Assembly: GCA_944358235.1 (NCBI GenBank)
Contig: CALVQL010000004.1
Coordinates: 1-36,462, forward strand
From: an uncultured Bacilli bacterium
GTDB taxonomy: Bacteria > Bacillota_I > Bacilli_A > RF39 > UBA660
Direction of reading: 5' to 3'
DNA: 36,462 nucleotides
The position numbers were made by a program, and so were the translations under genes. Below are positions 16,443 to 24,075 of the stretch, piece by piece (positions within the stretch are counted from its first letter, which is position 1; each line of letters begins with the position of its first letter). A model generated the notes under the pieces. It searched no databases. It saw nothing but the letters and a program-made list of their open reading frames with translations, and was not told the origin of the DNA.

Positions 16443-16466
16443 GTAGGTCATGAAAGAAGGATTCTA

Positions 16467-16865
16467 ATGAGCGTTACGAGAAGTGAACTACGTGAAAAAG
16501 TTATGACGATTTTATATCAAATTTACTTATATCGTAAGAATAACATTGCATACGATATTGATTCAGTCATAAAAGAGAATATAGAAATCGATAATGAATT
16601 TGTAAAAGATATGGTCTATGGCGTTATTACTTATACTGACGAACTTGATAGAATCGCTAATGAACTTCTCAATAATTGGACGATTGATCGCCTTGATGCG
16701 ATGGGAGCTGTAATCCTCCGTATGGGAATATATGAATTAAAGTATACTGAAACACCAGATCTTGTAGTTATAAATGAAGCTATTGAACTTGCTAAAAGAT
16801 ATAGCGATGAAAATGTTCGCAAGATGATCAATGCAGTATTAGATAAATTAATTAATCAAGAATAA
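16467..16865 (+). CDS. nusB: Transcription antitermination protein NusB
   Basis: 132 aa, full-length and all-helical. NusB with S10/NusE binds boxA RNA and supports antitermination, chiefly in rRNA operons. Recognisable blocks are RSELREKVMTILYQIYL at the N-terminus, DMVYGVITYTDELD, LLNNWTIDRLDAMGAVILRMGIYEL and the C-terminal VVINEAIELAKRYSDEN helix. ATG 16467 is chosen over the ATG at 16450 (different frame) because AAGAAGGA lies 7 bases before it. In Bacillus nusB lies upstream of xseA-xseB and spoIVB; the same order is kept here with different genes between. Confidence 0.95.
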   Translation: MSVTRSELREKVMTILYQIYLYRKNNIAYDIDSVIKENIEIDNEFVKDMVYGVITYTDELDRIANELLNNWTIDRLDAMGAVILRMGIYELKYTETPDLVVINEAIELAKRYSDENVRKMINAVLDKLINQE

Positions 16866-16884
16866 GCTTTAACGCTTTTTTTTT
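16864..16884 (+). terminator. Weak terminator after nusB
   Basis: Short AAGC/GCTT stem (16864-16867 with 16874-16877) and a run of nine T. The stem is only 4 bp, so termination may be partial. Confidence 0.4.
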
Positions 16885-16896
16885 AGGGGGAATTAT

Positions 16897-17841
16897 ATGG
16901 AATCGTCATTAGAAAATAAAATCAAAAAGATGTTTTCAGAATATCAAAATGATGTCATTTTTGACAATTTACCGTTATTTTTTACTCTCGCGTATGAATT
17001 AAAAGAGAACCTAAAAAATTATTCGTTCACTTATGATGTAATGAAAATTCCGGAAACTGATATTCATGAAGTGATGAACAACGTATTTGCATATTATGAA
17101 TCGATAGGTATTAAATGTCCCTTTGAAGATTTGTTATTATCATCTCATCTAAAATTAAGAGGACTTCCATATAAAAATGATTGCCAGTATATAGAAAACA
17201 ATCTTTCTCGTGGTATGATTTATTATAATAATGGAGAATACTATGTCGTTTTATATCTTTTGGGACTTATGAGTGATGCTTTTAATATCGTTCATGAATT
17301 AAGCCATTATAATAACGTTCCAATTGGAATAAGAAATCAGTATAGTCATTTATTTACTGAAGCAATTGCCAGTGCTGAAGAGTTTCTCTTTGCCGACTTT
17401 ATCGAACAAAGAGGGATGAAAGAAATAGCATCATTATGGTATCAATATCGTCTAGATAATTTTTTCAAAACAGCAAATATTGCATTAGCCATCTTCAATG
17501 TTTTAACCTCATGGGGATATATAGATGATATTGGTATTTCGCCAAATTATGAAATATCTTCTGATGATTTTAAAATTTGTCAGAAATATTTCTTAAAAAA
17601 TAATTATGATTTTCATCATATATGTTGGTATTTAATGGCTTATTCGTTGAGTCCGTTTCTATTTTTCGAACTTGAAAGAGTCGATTCTAAAGGCGCTTTA
17701 TTAAAAGAGTGGTATAATAAAATAAACTACAATGATATATCGTCGATATTTAGCAGTATGGGCTTAAATGATCTCGGTGATGAAGATCGCGTCAAATTGA
17801 AAAAATCATTGATTGCTCTTATAAAAAGTCGTAAAATTTGA
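16897..17841 (+). CDS. Short M3/PepF-like zinc metallopeptidase
   Basis: 314 aa, soluble. The active-site region reads FNIVHELSHYNN (H133-E134-L-S-H137), and 18 residues on TEAIASAEEFLFADF supplies a third-ligand glutamate (E155). The HExxH plus E(A/V)AS layout resembles oligoendopeptidase F (family M3), whose members are about 600 aa. This protein is half that and begins only ~130 residues before HExxH. Flanking segments are helical. It may be a minimal M3 relative; the substrate is unknown. The ribosome-binding site is AGGGGGA before ATG 16897. It follows nusB by 31 bases and may be partly cotranscribed through the weak terminator. Confidence 0.6.
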   Translation: MESSLENKIKKMFSEYQNDVIFDNLPLFFTLAYELKENLKNYSFTYDVMKIPETDIHEVMNNVFAYYESIGIKCPFEDLLLSSHLKLRGLPYKNDCQYIENNLSRGMIYYNNGEYYVVLYLLGLMSDAFNIVHELSHYNNVPIGIRNQYSHLFTEAIASAEEFLFADFIEQRGMKEIASLWYQYRLDNFFKTANIALAIFNVLTSWGYIDDIGISPNYEISSDDFKICQKYFLKNNYDFHHICWYLMAYSLSPFLFFELERVDSKGALLKEWYNKINYNDISSIFSSMGLNDLGDEDRVKLKKSLIALIKSRKI

Positions 17842-17866
17842 CATTACATTTACTTTGGTATAAAAT
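17838..17866 (+). promoter_or_regulatory. Promoter for the coiled-coil phosphoesterase gene
   Basis: Consensus TTGACA (17838-17843), overlapping the upstream stop codon. It is followed by TGG-TATAAA (-10 at 17859, 15-base spacer) or TAAAAT (17861-17866, 17-base spacer). Confidence 0.6.
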
Positions 17867-17893
17867 AGCAACCAATTAAAGAGGGGTGGAGCC

Positions 17894-19726
17894 ATGTTAA
17901 ACCAATTAGAAAAGGTACAACTTTTAAAAGCTATTCGTACAAGAGAGTTTGGAGAGTGCCATATAGATAAAATTCTTCCGGGATACTCTAATGACACATT
18001 AGTAGAAGTTCAAGAATTTTTCATCGATTATTTGTATAAGCAATTATCTGGTGAAAAGAAAAATGGGGAGAAATTCCTATCGAAACTGAGTTATTTTATC
18101 AATAGCATCACCTCGGAATTCTGTTATCGTGAATATCAAATCTCTGATGAATTATATAACCGATTAACGGGAATGAAGCAAGTGTTTGAAGAATATGTCG
18201 CCCGCAATAACCTTCAGGTAGGGGAAGACCTGGAACACTTGATAGAAGATATGGGACGTCTATGTACTCGCAACGTCGTCACTTGTACAACTCCTAATAC
18301 AATCGTTGAAAGTGAAGAACAGGAAATAGATCCACCAAAGCCGGAGGATGCTAATATAGAAGAAGAGGTTGAAAGCGAAGTTGACGAAAATCGTGATCGT
18401 GCGATGCTAAAATATAAAAAGACGATTGAACGTCTTCGTAATGAGCGCCAAGCTTTGAACGAACGTTGTGAACAACTTGCTACCGATATCCAAAATCTTG
18501 AAACTATAGCAAATACTAGAACTAAGGAGCATGAACAACTCGTTTCTGAAGTATCATCTTTGAAAAAAGATCTTCAAGCTGCTAAAGAGACAGCAATTAA
18601 AATAGGATTGGAAAATCAAAAATTAACTAGTAAATACTCACAATTAACTAGCGAATACAATCATGTTGTTAAAGTAAATGCCGCTACAGAAAAGGAAAAT
18701 CGTGAACTTACTGAGCGAATGAGCATTTTTGATAAATTGTCCGACGAAAATAAAAGATACATAGAAAATGAGAATGCTAGAAAACGCGAACTGGAACTCG
18801 AAAAAAAGATAATAAAGTTTTTAACGGGGAATACAGCTACAATCGAACAGATTAAAGCCTATATTGAAACGTCGTTTGGTGAAATTGAAGTAGGAGAAAT
18901 TTATCATGCTTTAGAAGCTGTTGGACATTATATTCCGATAACGAATCCGGATGAAATAACATGGCCCCGTTTATATTCTATAACTTCCCAAAACTATATG
19001 CGTGATCAACGTTTTACAATTGGTCTTGCCTCAAAACAACGACATATCGATATTCTGGCCACTGCTGATTATCATATAGGTGATGATCGTGTAGAAACGC
19101 TTCCTGCTCTCGATGCCGTCTATGAATACGCGGCGAGTAATGGAATCCCTCTGATTTTAAATTTAGGTGATGTCTTTCATCTCGATAATTATGACGATGC
19201 CGGTAAGGTGCAAGAATTATCGGAATTAGTCAAGAAAAATATGCCGTATGACGCTAATATTCACCAAGCGATTTTAGGTGGTAATCATGATCGTCATGGC
19301 TTTAAATATGGTATCGATCTTATTGGGGAATTGACTCGCGATCGTGAAGATCTAATTGATATCGGGTATGATCGAGCAGTAGTGAACTTTTCTGGTATCA
19401 AAGACAGTATAATTCTTTGTCACTTACCACTAAAAGATATTATTAAAGGTTCGGTTTTTCAAGAATCCGATAAGAATTCGGATTATGCTAAAAGTCCGTA
19501 TATTACATTAGGTGGACATGTTCATAAGAGTATCATCAATATTGCCGATGCTTATGCTGTCGTACCATCATTGAGCAAGGATCACTATCAAAATGGAGCA
19601 TACCATTTGCGAATAAACTTCGATCATGGAAATATAACCAGTATAATCATATCTACATTAGAATATACTGAAAAACTTCATAAAACTAACGAGATTGTTT
19701 ATAAAAAAATTCCTAAGAAGAAATAA
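17894..19726 (+). CDS. Coiled-coil metallophosphoesterase, Mre11/SbcD-like motifs
   Basis: 610 aa, no membrane segment. A helical N-terminal domain (1-125) and acidic linker (~136-165) precede a long coiled coil (~170-310, e.g. KKTIERLRNERQALNERCEQ). A possible winged-helix module (~312-345, TIEQIKAYIETSFGEIEVGEI) follows. The calcineurin-like phosphoesterase covers ~380-580, with all two-metal motifs: DYHIGDD, GDVFHLDN, GGNHDRHG, CHLPLKD and GGHVHKS. DxHxG...GDxFH...GNHD most recalls Mre11/SbcD nucleases, but there is no SbcC/Rad50 here and the coiled coil is in the same chain. GGGGTGGAG precedes ATG 17894. It lies directly upstream of xseA-xseB, so a DNA-end or repair role is inferred. Confidence 0.7.
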   Translation: MLNQLEKVQLLKAIRTREFGECHIDKILPGYSNDTLVEVQEFFIDYLYKQLSGEKKNGEKFLSKLSYFINSITSEFCYREYQISDELYNRLTGMKQVFEEYVARNNLQVGEDLEHLIEDMGRLCTRNVVTCTTPNTIVESEEQEIDPPKPEDANIEEEVESEVDENRDRAMLKYKKTIERLRNERQALNERCEQLATDIQNLETIANTRTKEHEQLVSEVSSLKKDLQAAKETAIKIGLENQKLTSKYSQLTSEYNHVVKVNAATEKENRELTERMSIFDKLSDENKRYIENENARKRELELEKKIIKFLTGNTATIEQIKAYIETSFGEIEVGEIYHALEAVGHYIPITNPDEITWPRLYSITSQNYMRDQRFTIGLASKQRHIDILATADYHIGDDRVETLPALDAVYEYAASNGIPLILNLGDVFHLDNYDDAGKVQELSELVKKNMPYDANIHQAILGGNHDRHGFKYGIDLIGELTRDREDLIDIGYDRAVVNFSGIKDSIILCHLPLKDIIKGSVFQESDKNSDYAKSPYITLGGHVHKSIINIADAYAVVPSLSKDHYQNGAYHLRINFDHGNITSIIISTLEYTEKLHKTNEIVYKKIPKKK

Positions 19727-19748
19727 TCACATGATTATTTCTTCTTTT
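19715..19748 (+). terminator. Terminator after the phosphoesterase gene
   Basis: 15-base arms (19715-19729 and 19732-19746) fully complementary, the top closing as a small loop, ending in TTTT. The stop codon of the upstream gene lies in the left arm. Confidence 0.75.
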
Positions 19749-19749
19749 A

Positions 19750-19758
19750 TGTTATAAT
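19750..19758 (+). promoter_or_regulatory. Extended -10 promoter of xseAB
   Basis: TGT-TATAAT (19750-19758), starting two bases after the terminator; -35 unclear. Confidence 0.45.
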
Positions 19759-19778
19759 TAATTTGAGGATGTGATAAT

Positions 19779-21062
19779 TTGGAACAATCAGAAATAAAAT
19801 ACTATACTGTCACACAATATAATCAGGCGATAAAGAACTTTTTGGATTCTAAAGAGGAATGTCAAGATGTTCACATTCGTGCTGAAATATCGAATTATAA
19901 GGGACACACTCGTGGACATCTTTATTTTACTTTAAAGGATGAAGAGTCCCGAATAAATGCCGTCATGTTTGCTTCCTCGGCATCTACCTTGGAATTTACC
20001 CCCAAAGATGGTGATGAAGTTTTAGTCGATGGACGAATAAGTGTCTATGTTCCTAATGGGGGATATCAAGTTTACGTTGAAAGAATGCACTTGGCAGGAA
20101 ATGGCGATCTTTTACGCAAGTTAGAAGAGTTAAAAGAGCGTCTTGCTAAGGAGGGATTATTTGATCCGGCACATAAAAGAGCAATTCCCAAATATCCCGA
20201 GCGCATTGGTATTGTAACAGCACCAACTGGTGCAGCTATTCGCGATATTTTGAGTACTATTAAAAGGAGATTTCCCTTATGTGAGACCATTTTATTTCCG
20301 GCTTTAGTACAAGGAGAAGAGGCTAAATTTGATGTCGTAAGACAGATAGAAAAAGCTCAGGAGTATGATCTAGATGTTTTAATCGTTGGACGAGGCGGTG
20401 GATCGATCGAAGATCTATGGGCATTCAACGAAGAGATCGTCGCCAGAGCAATCTACAACTCGAAAATTCCGATAATATCAGCAGTGGGGCATGAGATAGA
20501 TTTTACGATTGCTGATTTTGTCGCTGACCTCCGTGCTCCAACACCAACGGGAGCTGCTGAAATGGCGGTCCCGAACGTCAGTGATCTTATCAATTATCTC
20601 GAACAAATTCGTATTCGTTTGAATAAAAGCGTTACTAACAAGATAACGATACTGGATAGACAGATAAAAGCTTTAGCAAATTCTTATGTTTTATCAAATC
20701 CCTTAGCATCGTTTGAAATTCGTGAACAAAAACTCGATGGTCTTATCGGACGCTTAAATCAGACGATTGTCCATAAATTGGAGTTAGCAAAACGTCGCTA
20801 TAATAATGTCTTGTCGAATCATATTCTAACTAATCCGGAAGACATGCTTATAAAATATAATAATGCATTAGAACTCAATATAAATAAGCTAGAGTTACTA
20901 AATCCATTAAACGTTTTGAAAAAAGGATATAGTGTTTTAGAAAAAGATAATACAATAATTCGTTCGATAAATGATATTAAGATTAAAGATAATATCAATA
21001 TAAAATTAATCGATGGGCATATATCTGCCACAGTAAAAGGAGTAGAGAATAATGGAAAATAA
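19779..21062 (+). CDS. xseA: Exodeoxyribonuclease VII large subunit
   Basis: 427 aa from TTG 19779, supported by GAGGATGTGAT upstream. ExoVII degrades single-stranded DNA from both ends into oligonucleotides, with one XseA and several XseB per complex. The N-terminal OB-fold covers about 5-100 (CQDVHIRAEISNYKGHTRGHLYF). The catalytic domain carries YPERIGIVTAPTGAAIRDI, LIVGRGGGSIEDLWAFNEE and SAVGHEIDFTIADFVADLRAPTPTGAAEMA. A coiled-coil C-terminal region ends in LKKGYSVLEKD and a short strand domain. Length is normal. It overlaps xseB by 11 bases. Confidence 0.97.
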   Translation: MEQSEIKYYTVTQYNQAIKNFLDSKEECQDVHIRAEISNYKGHTRGHLYFTLKDEESRINAVMFASSASTLEFTPKDGDEVLVDGRISVYVPNGGYQVYVERMHLAGNGDLLRKLEELKERLAKEGLFDPAHKRAIPKYPERIGIVTAPTGAAIRDILSTIKRRFPLCETILFPALVQGEEAKFDVVRQIEKAQEYDLDVLIVGRGGGSIEDLWAFNEEIVARAIYNSKIPIISAVGHEIDFTIADFVADLRAPTPTGAAEMAVPNVSDLINYLEQIRIRLNKSVTNKITILDRQIKALANSYVLSNPLASFEIREQKLDGLIGRLNQTIVHKLELAKRRYNNVLSNHILTNPEDMLIKYNNALELNINKLELLNPLNVLKKGYSVLEKDNTIIRSINDIKIKDNINIKLIDGHISATVKGVENNGK

Positions 21063-21270
21063 AAAATTTGAAGAACTAATAACTGAACTCGAAGTAATCG
21101 TCAAAGAACTCGAAAGTGGAAATGACGATTTAGAAAAATCTATCGAAAAATATACCGAAGCGATGAAAATGGTCAAAATCTGTAATGATAAATTGAAGAA
21201 TGCCACAGAATCTGTAAATAAGATTCTCAAGGATAATGACATTCTCGAACCGTTTGAAATAAATGAATAA
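21052..21270 (+). CDS. xseB: Exodeoxyribonuclease VII small subunit
   Basis: 72 aa, typical XseB. It is a helical hairpin that decorates the XseA coiled coil. Family signature residues are visible: KFEELITELEVIVKELESG at the N-terminus, then DLEKSIEKYTEAMKMVKICN and a final amphipathic helix. ATG 21052 overlaps the xseA end, with GGAGTAGAG upstream inside xseA, so translation is coupled. It is last in the operon and is followed by a strong hairpin. Confidence 0.96.
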   Translation: MENKKFEELITELEVIVKELESGNDDLEKSIEKYTEAMKMVKICNDKLKNATESVNKILKDNDILEPFEINE

Positions 21271-21293
21271 AACTCTCGTTAGAGAGTTTTTTT
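21269..21293. terminator. Bidirectional terminator between xseB and the convergent 759-aa gene
   Basis: AAAACTCTC (21269-21277) pairs with GAGAGTTTT (21282-21290), loop GTTA, then T. The minus-strand gene's stop codon lies in the loop. Confidence 0.8.
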
Positions 21294-23558
21294 AACTTCT
21301 TTATTAGCAAGTTCATCTTTAGTATATTTTACATATTCGTTATCATCAGCGGAAATACCTTCTTTGTCTGCTACATCATTGATAAAATGATGTATTGTAT
21401 CCGGTAATGAGTTGTATAGCATATCCCAAGAAAAATATTTGGAAGTATCTTCTAAAGCTTTTCCGTAGTAGTATAGACCACCTAAATCTTCAAACGCCTG
21501 TCTGATTAAGTTTTTATTCGAGTTATATGAATAATATTCATAAAGAATAGTTCCTAGATAATCGAAATAATCATTGATAATTCGAGTTATATCGTTTGGT
21601 AAAGTTTTATCCAAACTATTATAATAATTCTTGGTCAATTTCATATTTTGATAACCAGTTTTTCGATAATAATCAGCATTCAAATGTAAAAGACCGGTCT
21701 TGATATCGATTTGATTTTCCTGCTCAAGATTAGAAATTAATTTTTTGACATTTTTGTCAGCTTTTTTCATGTAATTTTCCGAAACCTTGATTGAAATTTC
21801 GATTTTCTTTTGCCGCCAAACCTTCGACAATTTCTCCAGTTTTAGACTTTTCGTAATTAGTTTTCTGATAGTAGTAAATAATGAACTATCTTTTAAAACG
21901 TCAGGCTTTATAAAGAATAATTGACAGAATTGCTCGATGCTACAGCTTTCGAAAAAACGCAATAGTTTATCTAAAGATGCAAGATCTATATATAAGCGAT
22001 CAGCATAAGTTATTTCGTGTTTATATTTTATTTCTTGTGGTGAGACGATATTTTCAGAGGCATGTCTCTTAGTAGCATAACGCAACCCTATTTTATTTTT
22101 CGTAAGTTCACTTATAAAAACGTCAGGTTTTAATATCCCGTTATTTAAAGCTCGAACAATTTCTAAATTATCGTTAAAAATAATGTTATTTCCGTTAGAA
22201 AAACCGAGCATTATACCCTCGTATTCTGGAAAACGGGTGTTATTTTGGATGGAGAAAAAATGATATTCTAAAGATTTGCTTTCATCTTGCGGAATGCCCC
22301 TTGAAAGACCAGCAAGTAAATTATTATCGAACGTCGTCATATTACACAATATTACGTCGCTATTACCTTTTTCTTTGGAAGGCAGATTGAGAAGATATAT
22401 ATCTGAAATATCGGTTGTATAATTATAATTTTTAAGATATATACATTTATCTAAGATTTTAAACGGATTTACAAGTGTTTGATTAATGCTGACGAGACTT
22501 TGAATACTTTCCTTTAAAAAAAGGCCATATACTAATAATAAATCGAAACTCTCTAAAGATTGTTCACTTTTTATTACCTCGCAAATTAGGTATTCATAAA
22601 ATCTCTCGAGTTTTTCTTGCAAATCGAAAATTAAATCAAATCTCCTCGTTGAAACATTACTCTTTAAAAGATTTTCTACTTTTGCAAATGTATTTTCCTT
22701 TTTGGATCTCTCGTTATCTGTAAGGAGATCGCTATATTCAATACCTAATAGCGAAAGATTTTCTTTTATGAGCCTATCAAATATCTTTGCTAATTGTGAT
22801 GATTGTAAATTTGCGATATCTTCGTTTGGATACTGCTTTTTAAAAAGCCAACATAGTAATAATTCCTTATTATAATTACGCGTTGTTCTAATGCTAGCTG
22901 ATAGACCAGAGAATATGTCATTTATTCTGTTAATAGCGTCTATAATAGCGCCATCACGTTTGTAAGAATTGTACATAATAAAGAAAAGTAGGTGTAGTTG
23001 AAATATATCTGATGTATTGTCTTTTTTATAGATTTCGCCATTTCGGAGTAAAAGTTTTAATTCTTCGTTTGTCGCCGATAATTCCGTAGTTACTTTTTTA
23101 TAGTTTTGTTGAAAAAAAGTGAGAAGTTTTTTTGTTAATTCCGATTCCTCGTCATTTATATGCTCGGATTTTACTAATCCGATAAGATGTGAATCGTGTA
23201 AATCCATAGAGTATGTCAATCCTTCATCATCATCAACATAAAAACGCCGACCAGCAATAAATAGTTGATAATTTCTGAGAGCAGAAGCGATGATGTTTGG
23301 CAAATCTTTGATTAGTTTATTAAACGCTTTTTTAGGAACACTGATTGATTTTTCTTTAGCATTTTCCCTTTTTTTGATGTTGAATATCAATTCCGAACCG
23401 TTTTCTTTATAAGCCAGTATATCAGACGCACTTGAATAAGCTATTTCAATCATATTCTTCGTATATCTTTCTAAATCTTCATCGGATAAATTATCATCAT
23501 GAAGAGAAATACATAAATTCCAAAAATAATTGTACAAAAACGACTTATTATCTGGCAT
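21279..23558 (-). CDS. 759-aa protein of unknown function
   Basis: 759 aa, predicted soluble and largely helical, with no signal peptide or membrane helix. I recognise no domain. There is no P-loop, no HExxH, no nuclease motif and no transposase or recombinase catalytic pattern. It is Asn/Lys/Ser/Leu-rich, with basic helices in the final third (SKVWRQKKIEISIKVSENY, KKADKNVKKLISNL). Codon use is more AT-biased than in flanking genes (few GTC-GAT runs), which could reflect a different origin. ATG 23558 follows AAGGATGGAT on the minus strand. It is the only minus-strand gene in a 12-kb plus-strand block and is transcribed divergently from 23646. Confidence 0.65.
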   Translation of the reverse strand: MPDNKSFLYNYFWNLCISLHDDNLSDEDLERYTKNMIEIAYSSASDILAYKENGSELIFNIKKRENAKEKSISVPKKAFNKLIKDLPNIIASALRNYQLFIAGRRFYVDDDEGLTYSMDLHDSHLIGLVKSEHINDEESELTKKLLTFFQQNYKKVTTELSATNEELKLLLRNGEIYKKDNTSDIFQLHLLFFIMYNSYKRDGAIIDAINRINDIFSGLSASIRTTRNYNKELLLCWLFKKQYPNEDIANLQSSQLAKIFDRLIKENLSLLGIEYSDLLTDNERSKKENTFAKVENLLKSNVSTRRFDLIFDLQEKLERFYEYLICEVIKSEQSLESFDLLLVYGLFLKESIQSLVSINQTLVNPFKILDKCIYLKNYNYTTDISDIYLLNLPSKEKGNSDVILCNMTTFDNNLLAGLSRGIPQDESKSLEYHFFSIQNNTRFPEYEGIMLGFSNGNNIIFNDNLEIVRALNNGILKPDVFISELTKNKIGLRYATKRHASENIVSPQEIKYKHEITYADRLYIDLASLDKLLRFFESCSIEQFCQLFFIKPDVLKDSSLFTTIRKLITKSLKLEKLSKVWRQKKIEISIKVSENYMKKADKNVKKLISNLEQENQIDIKTGLLHLNADYYRKTGYQNMKLTKNYYNSLDKTLPNDITRIINDYFDYLGTILYEYYSYNSNKNLIRQAFEDLGGLYYYGKALEDTSKYFSWDMLYNSLPDTIHHFINDVADKEGISADDNEYVKYTKDELANKEVKKTL

Positions 23559-23581
23559 AGGTATCCATCCTTAGTATAATC

Positions 23582-23611
23582 AGTATAGCATCTCTGGCAA
23601 TTGACAGTCAA
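23582..23611 (-). promoter_or_regulatory. Promoter of the 759-aa gene
   Basis: On the minus strand TTGACT (23611-23606), 18 bases, TGC-TATACT (extended -10; -10 at 23587-23582). Its -35 shares the palindrome at 23599-23613 with the opposite promoter. Confidence 0.55.
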
Positions 23612-23629
23612 TTTTTTATGTGATAATCT
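23601..23629 (+). promoter_or_regulatory. Promoter of the 121-aa gene
   Basis: Consensus TTGACA (23601-23606), 17 bases, TGA-TAATCT (-10 at 23624-23629). It overlaps the divergent promoter at its -35. Confidence 0.5.
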
Positions 23630-23645
23630 TTAAGCGGTGGTGGAT

Positions 23646-24011
23646 ATGGACTATGCTTATTCGAAGCTTCTTGGACAAAAGTATATGATACTGGAAAATT
23701 GTCTATTTCGAATTCGGCACAAAGATACTATAAAGTTGACACAATATCAGATAATTGCTATGTTTTTAAACGATATCGTTCCCGAAGAAGCGGATTATCC
23801 ATGTTATGACGACTATTTTGACTCTTTGCTTGAACGGGGAATTTCCGAACAAGGAGATATCGTCTATACCTTTTCCAAAGAGGAATTTGAACGTTTTTAC
23901 TCAAAAATTCAAAGTGGACGTCTTACCGATGCAAAGAACGCTCAGGTATTCGAGTATCTTAAAAGCGTGTCTCTTGAACCTGCTACAGTAACACATCATC
24001 AACGATTTTAA
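23646..24011 (+). CDS. 121-aa soluble protein, unknown
   Basis: From ATG 23646; the in-frame GTG at 23637 lies in the ribosome-binding site GGTGGTGGAT. The product is acidic and helical (DYAYSKLLGQKYMILENCLFRI, TQYQIIAMFLNDIVPEEADY, FSKEEFERFYSKIQSG). It has no membrane segment and no recognised domain. The size and helical make-up would suit a small adaptor or regulator, but nothing in the sequence proves it. It shares a double promoter with the 759-aa gene and ends in a UUCG-capped terminator, so the two form a divergent pair. Confidence 0.55.
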   Translation: MDYAYSKLLGQKYMILENCLFRIRHKDTIKLTQYQIIAMFLNDIVPEEADYPCYDDYFDSLLERGISEQGDIVYTFSKEEFERFYSKIQSGRLTDAKNAQVFEYLKSVSLEPATVTHHQRF

Positions 24012-24034
24012 ATATCACTTCGGTGATATTTTTT
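24010..24034 (+). terminator. UUCG-loop terminator
   Basis: AAATATCAC-TTCG-GTGATATTT (24010-24031) followed by T. The extra-stable tetraloop closes the stem. Confidence 0.85.
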
Positions 24035-24075
24035 ATATTATTTTATTTTTTGGACATAATAATAATGGTGGTATT

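Noticed and set aside
21279-23558. 759-aa gene as a transposase or phage protein
   Set aside because: No DDE/DEDD, serine or tyrosine recombinase motif, no terminal inverted repeats or target duplications seen at its edges, and no phage neighbours.
23806-23991. 61-codon ORF in a second frame of the 121-aa gene
   Set aside because: It overlaps a better-supported gene and has no ribosome-binding site or protein-like pattern.
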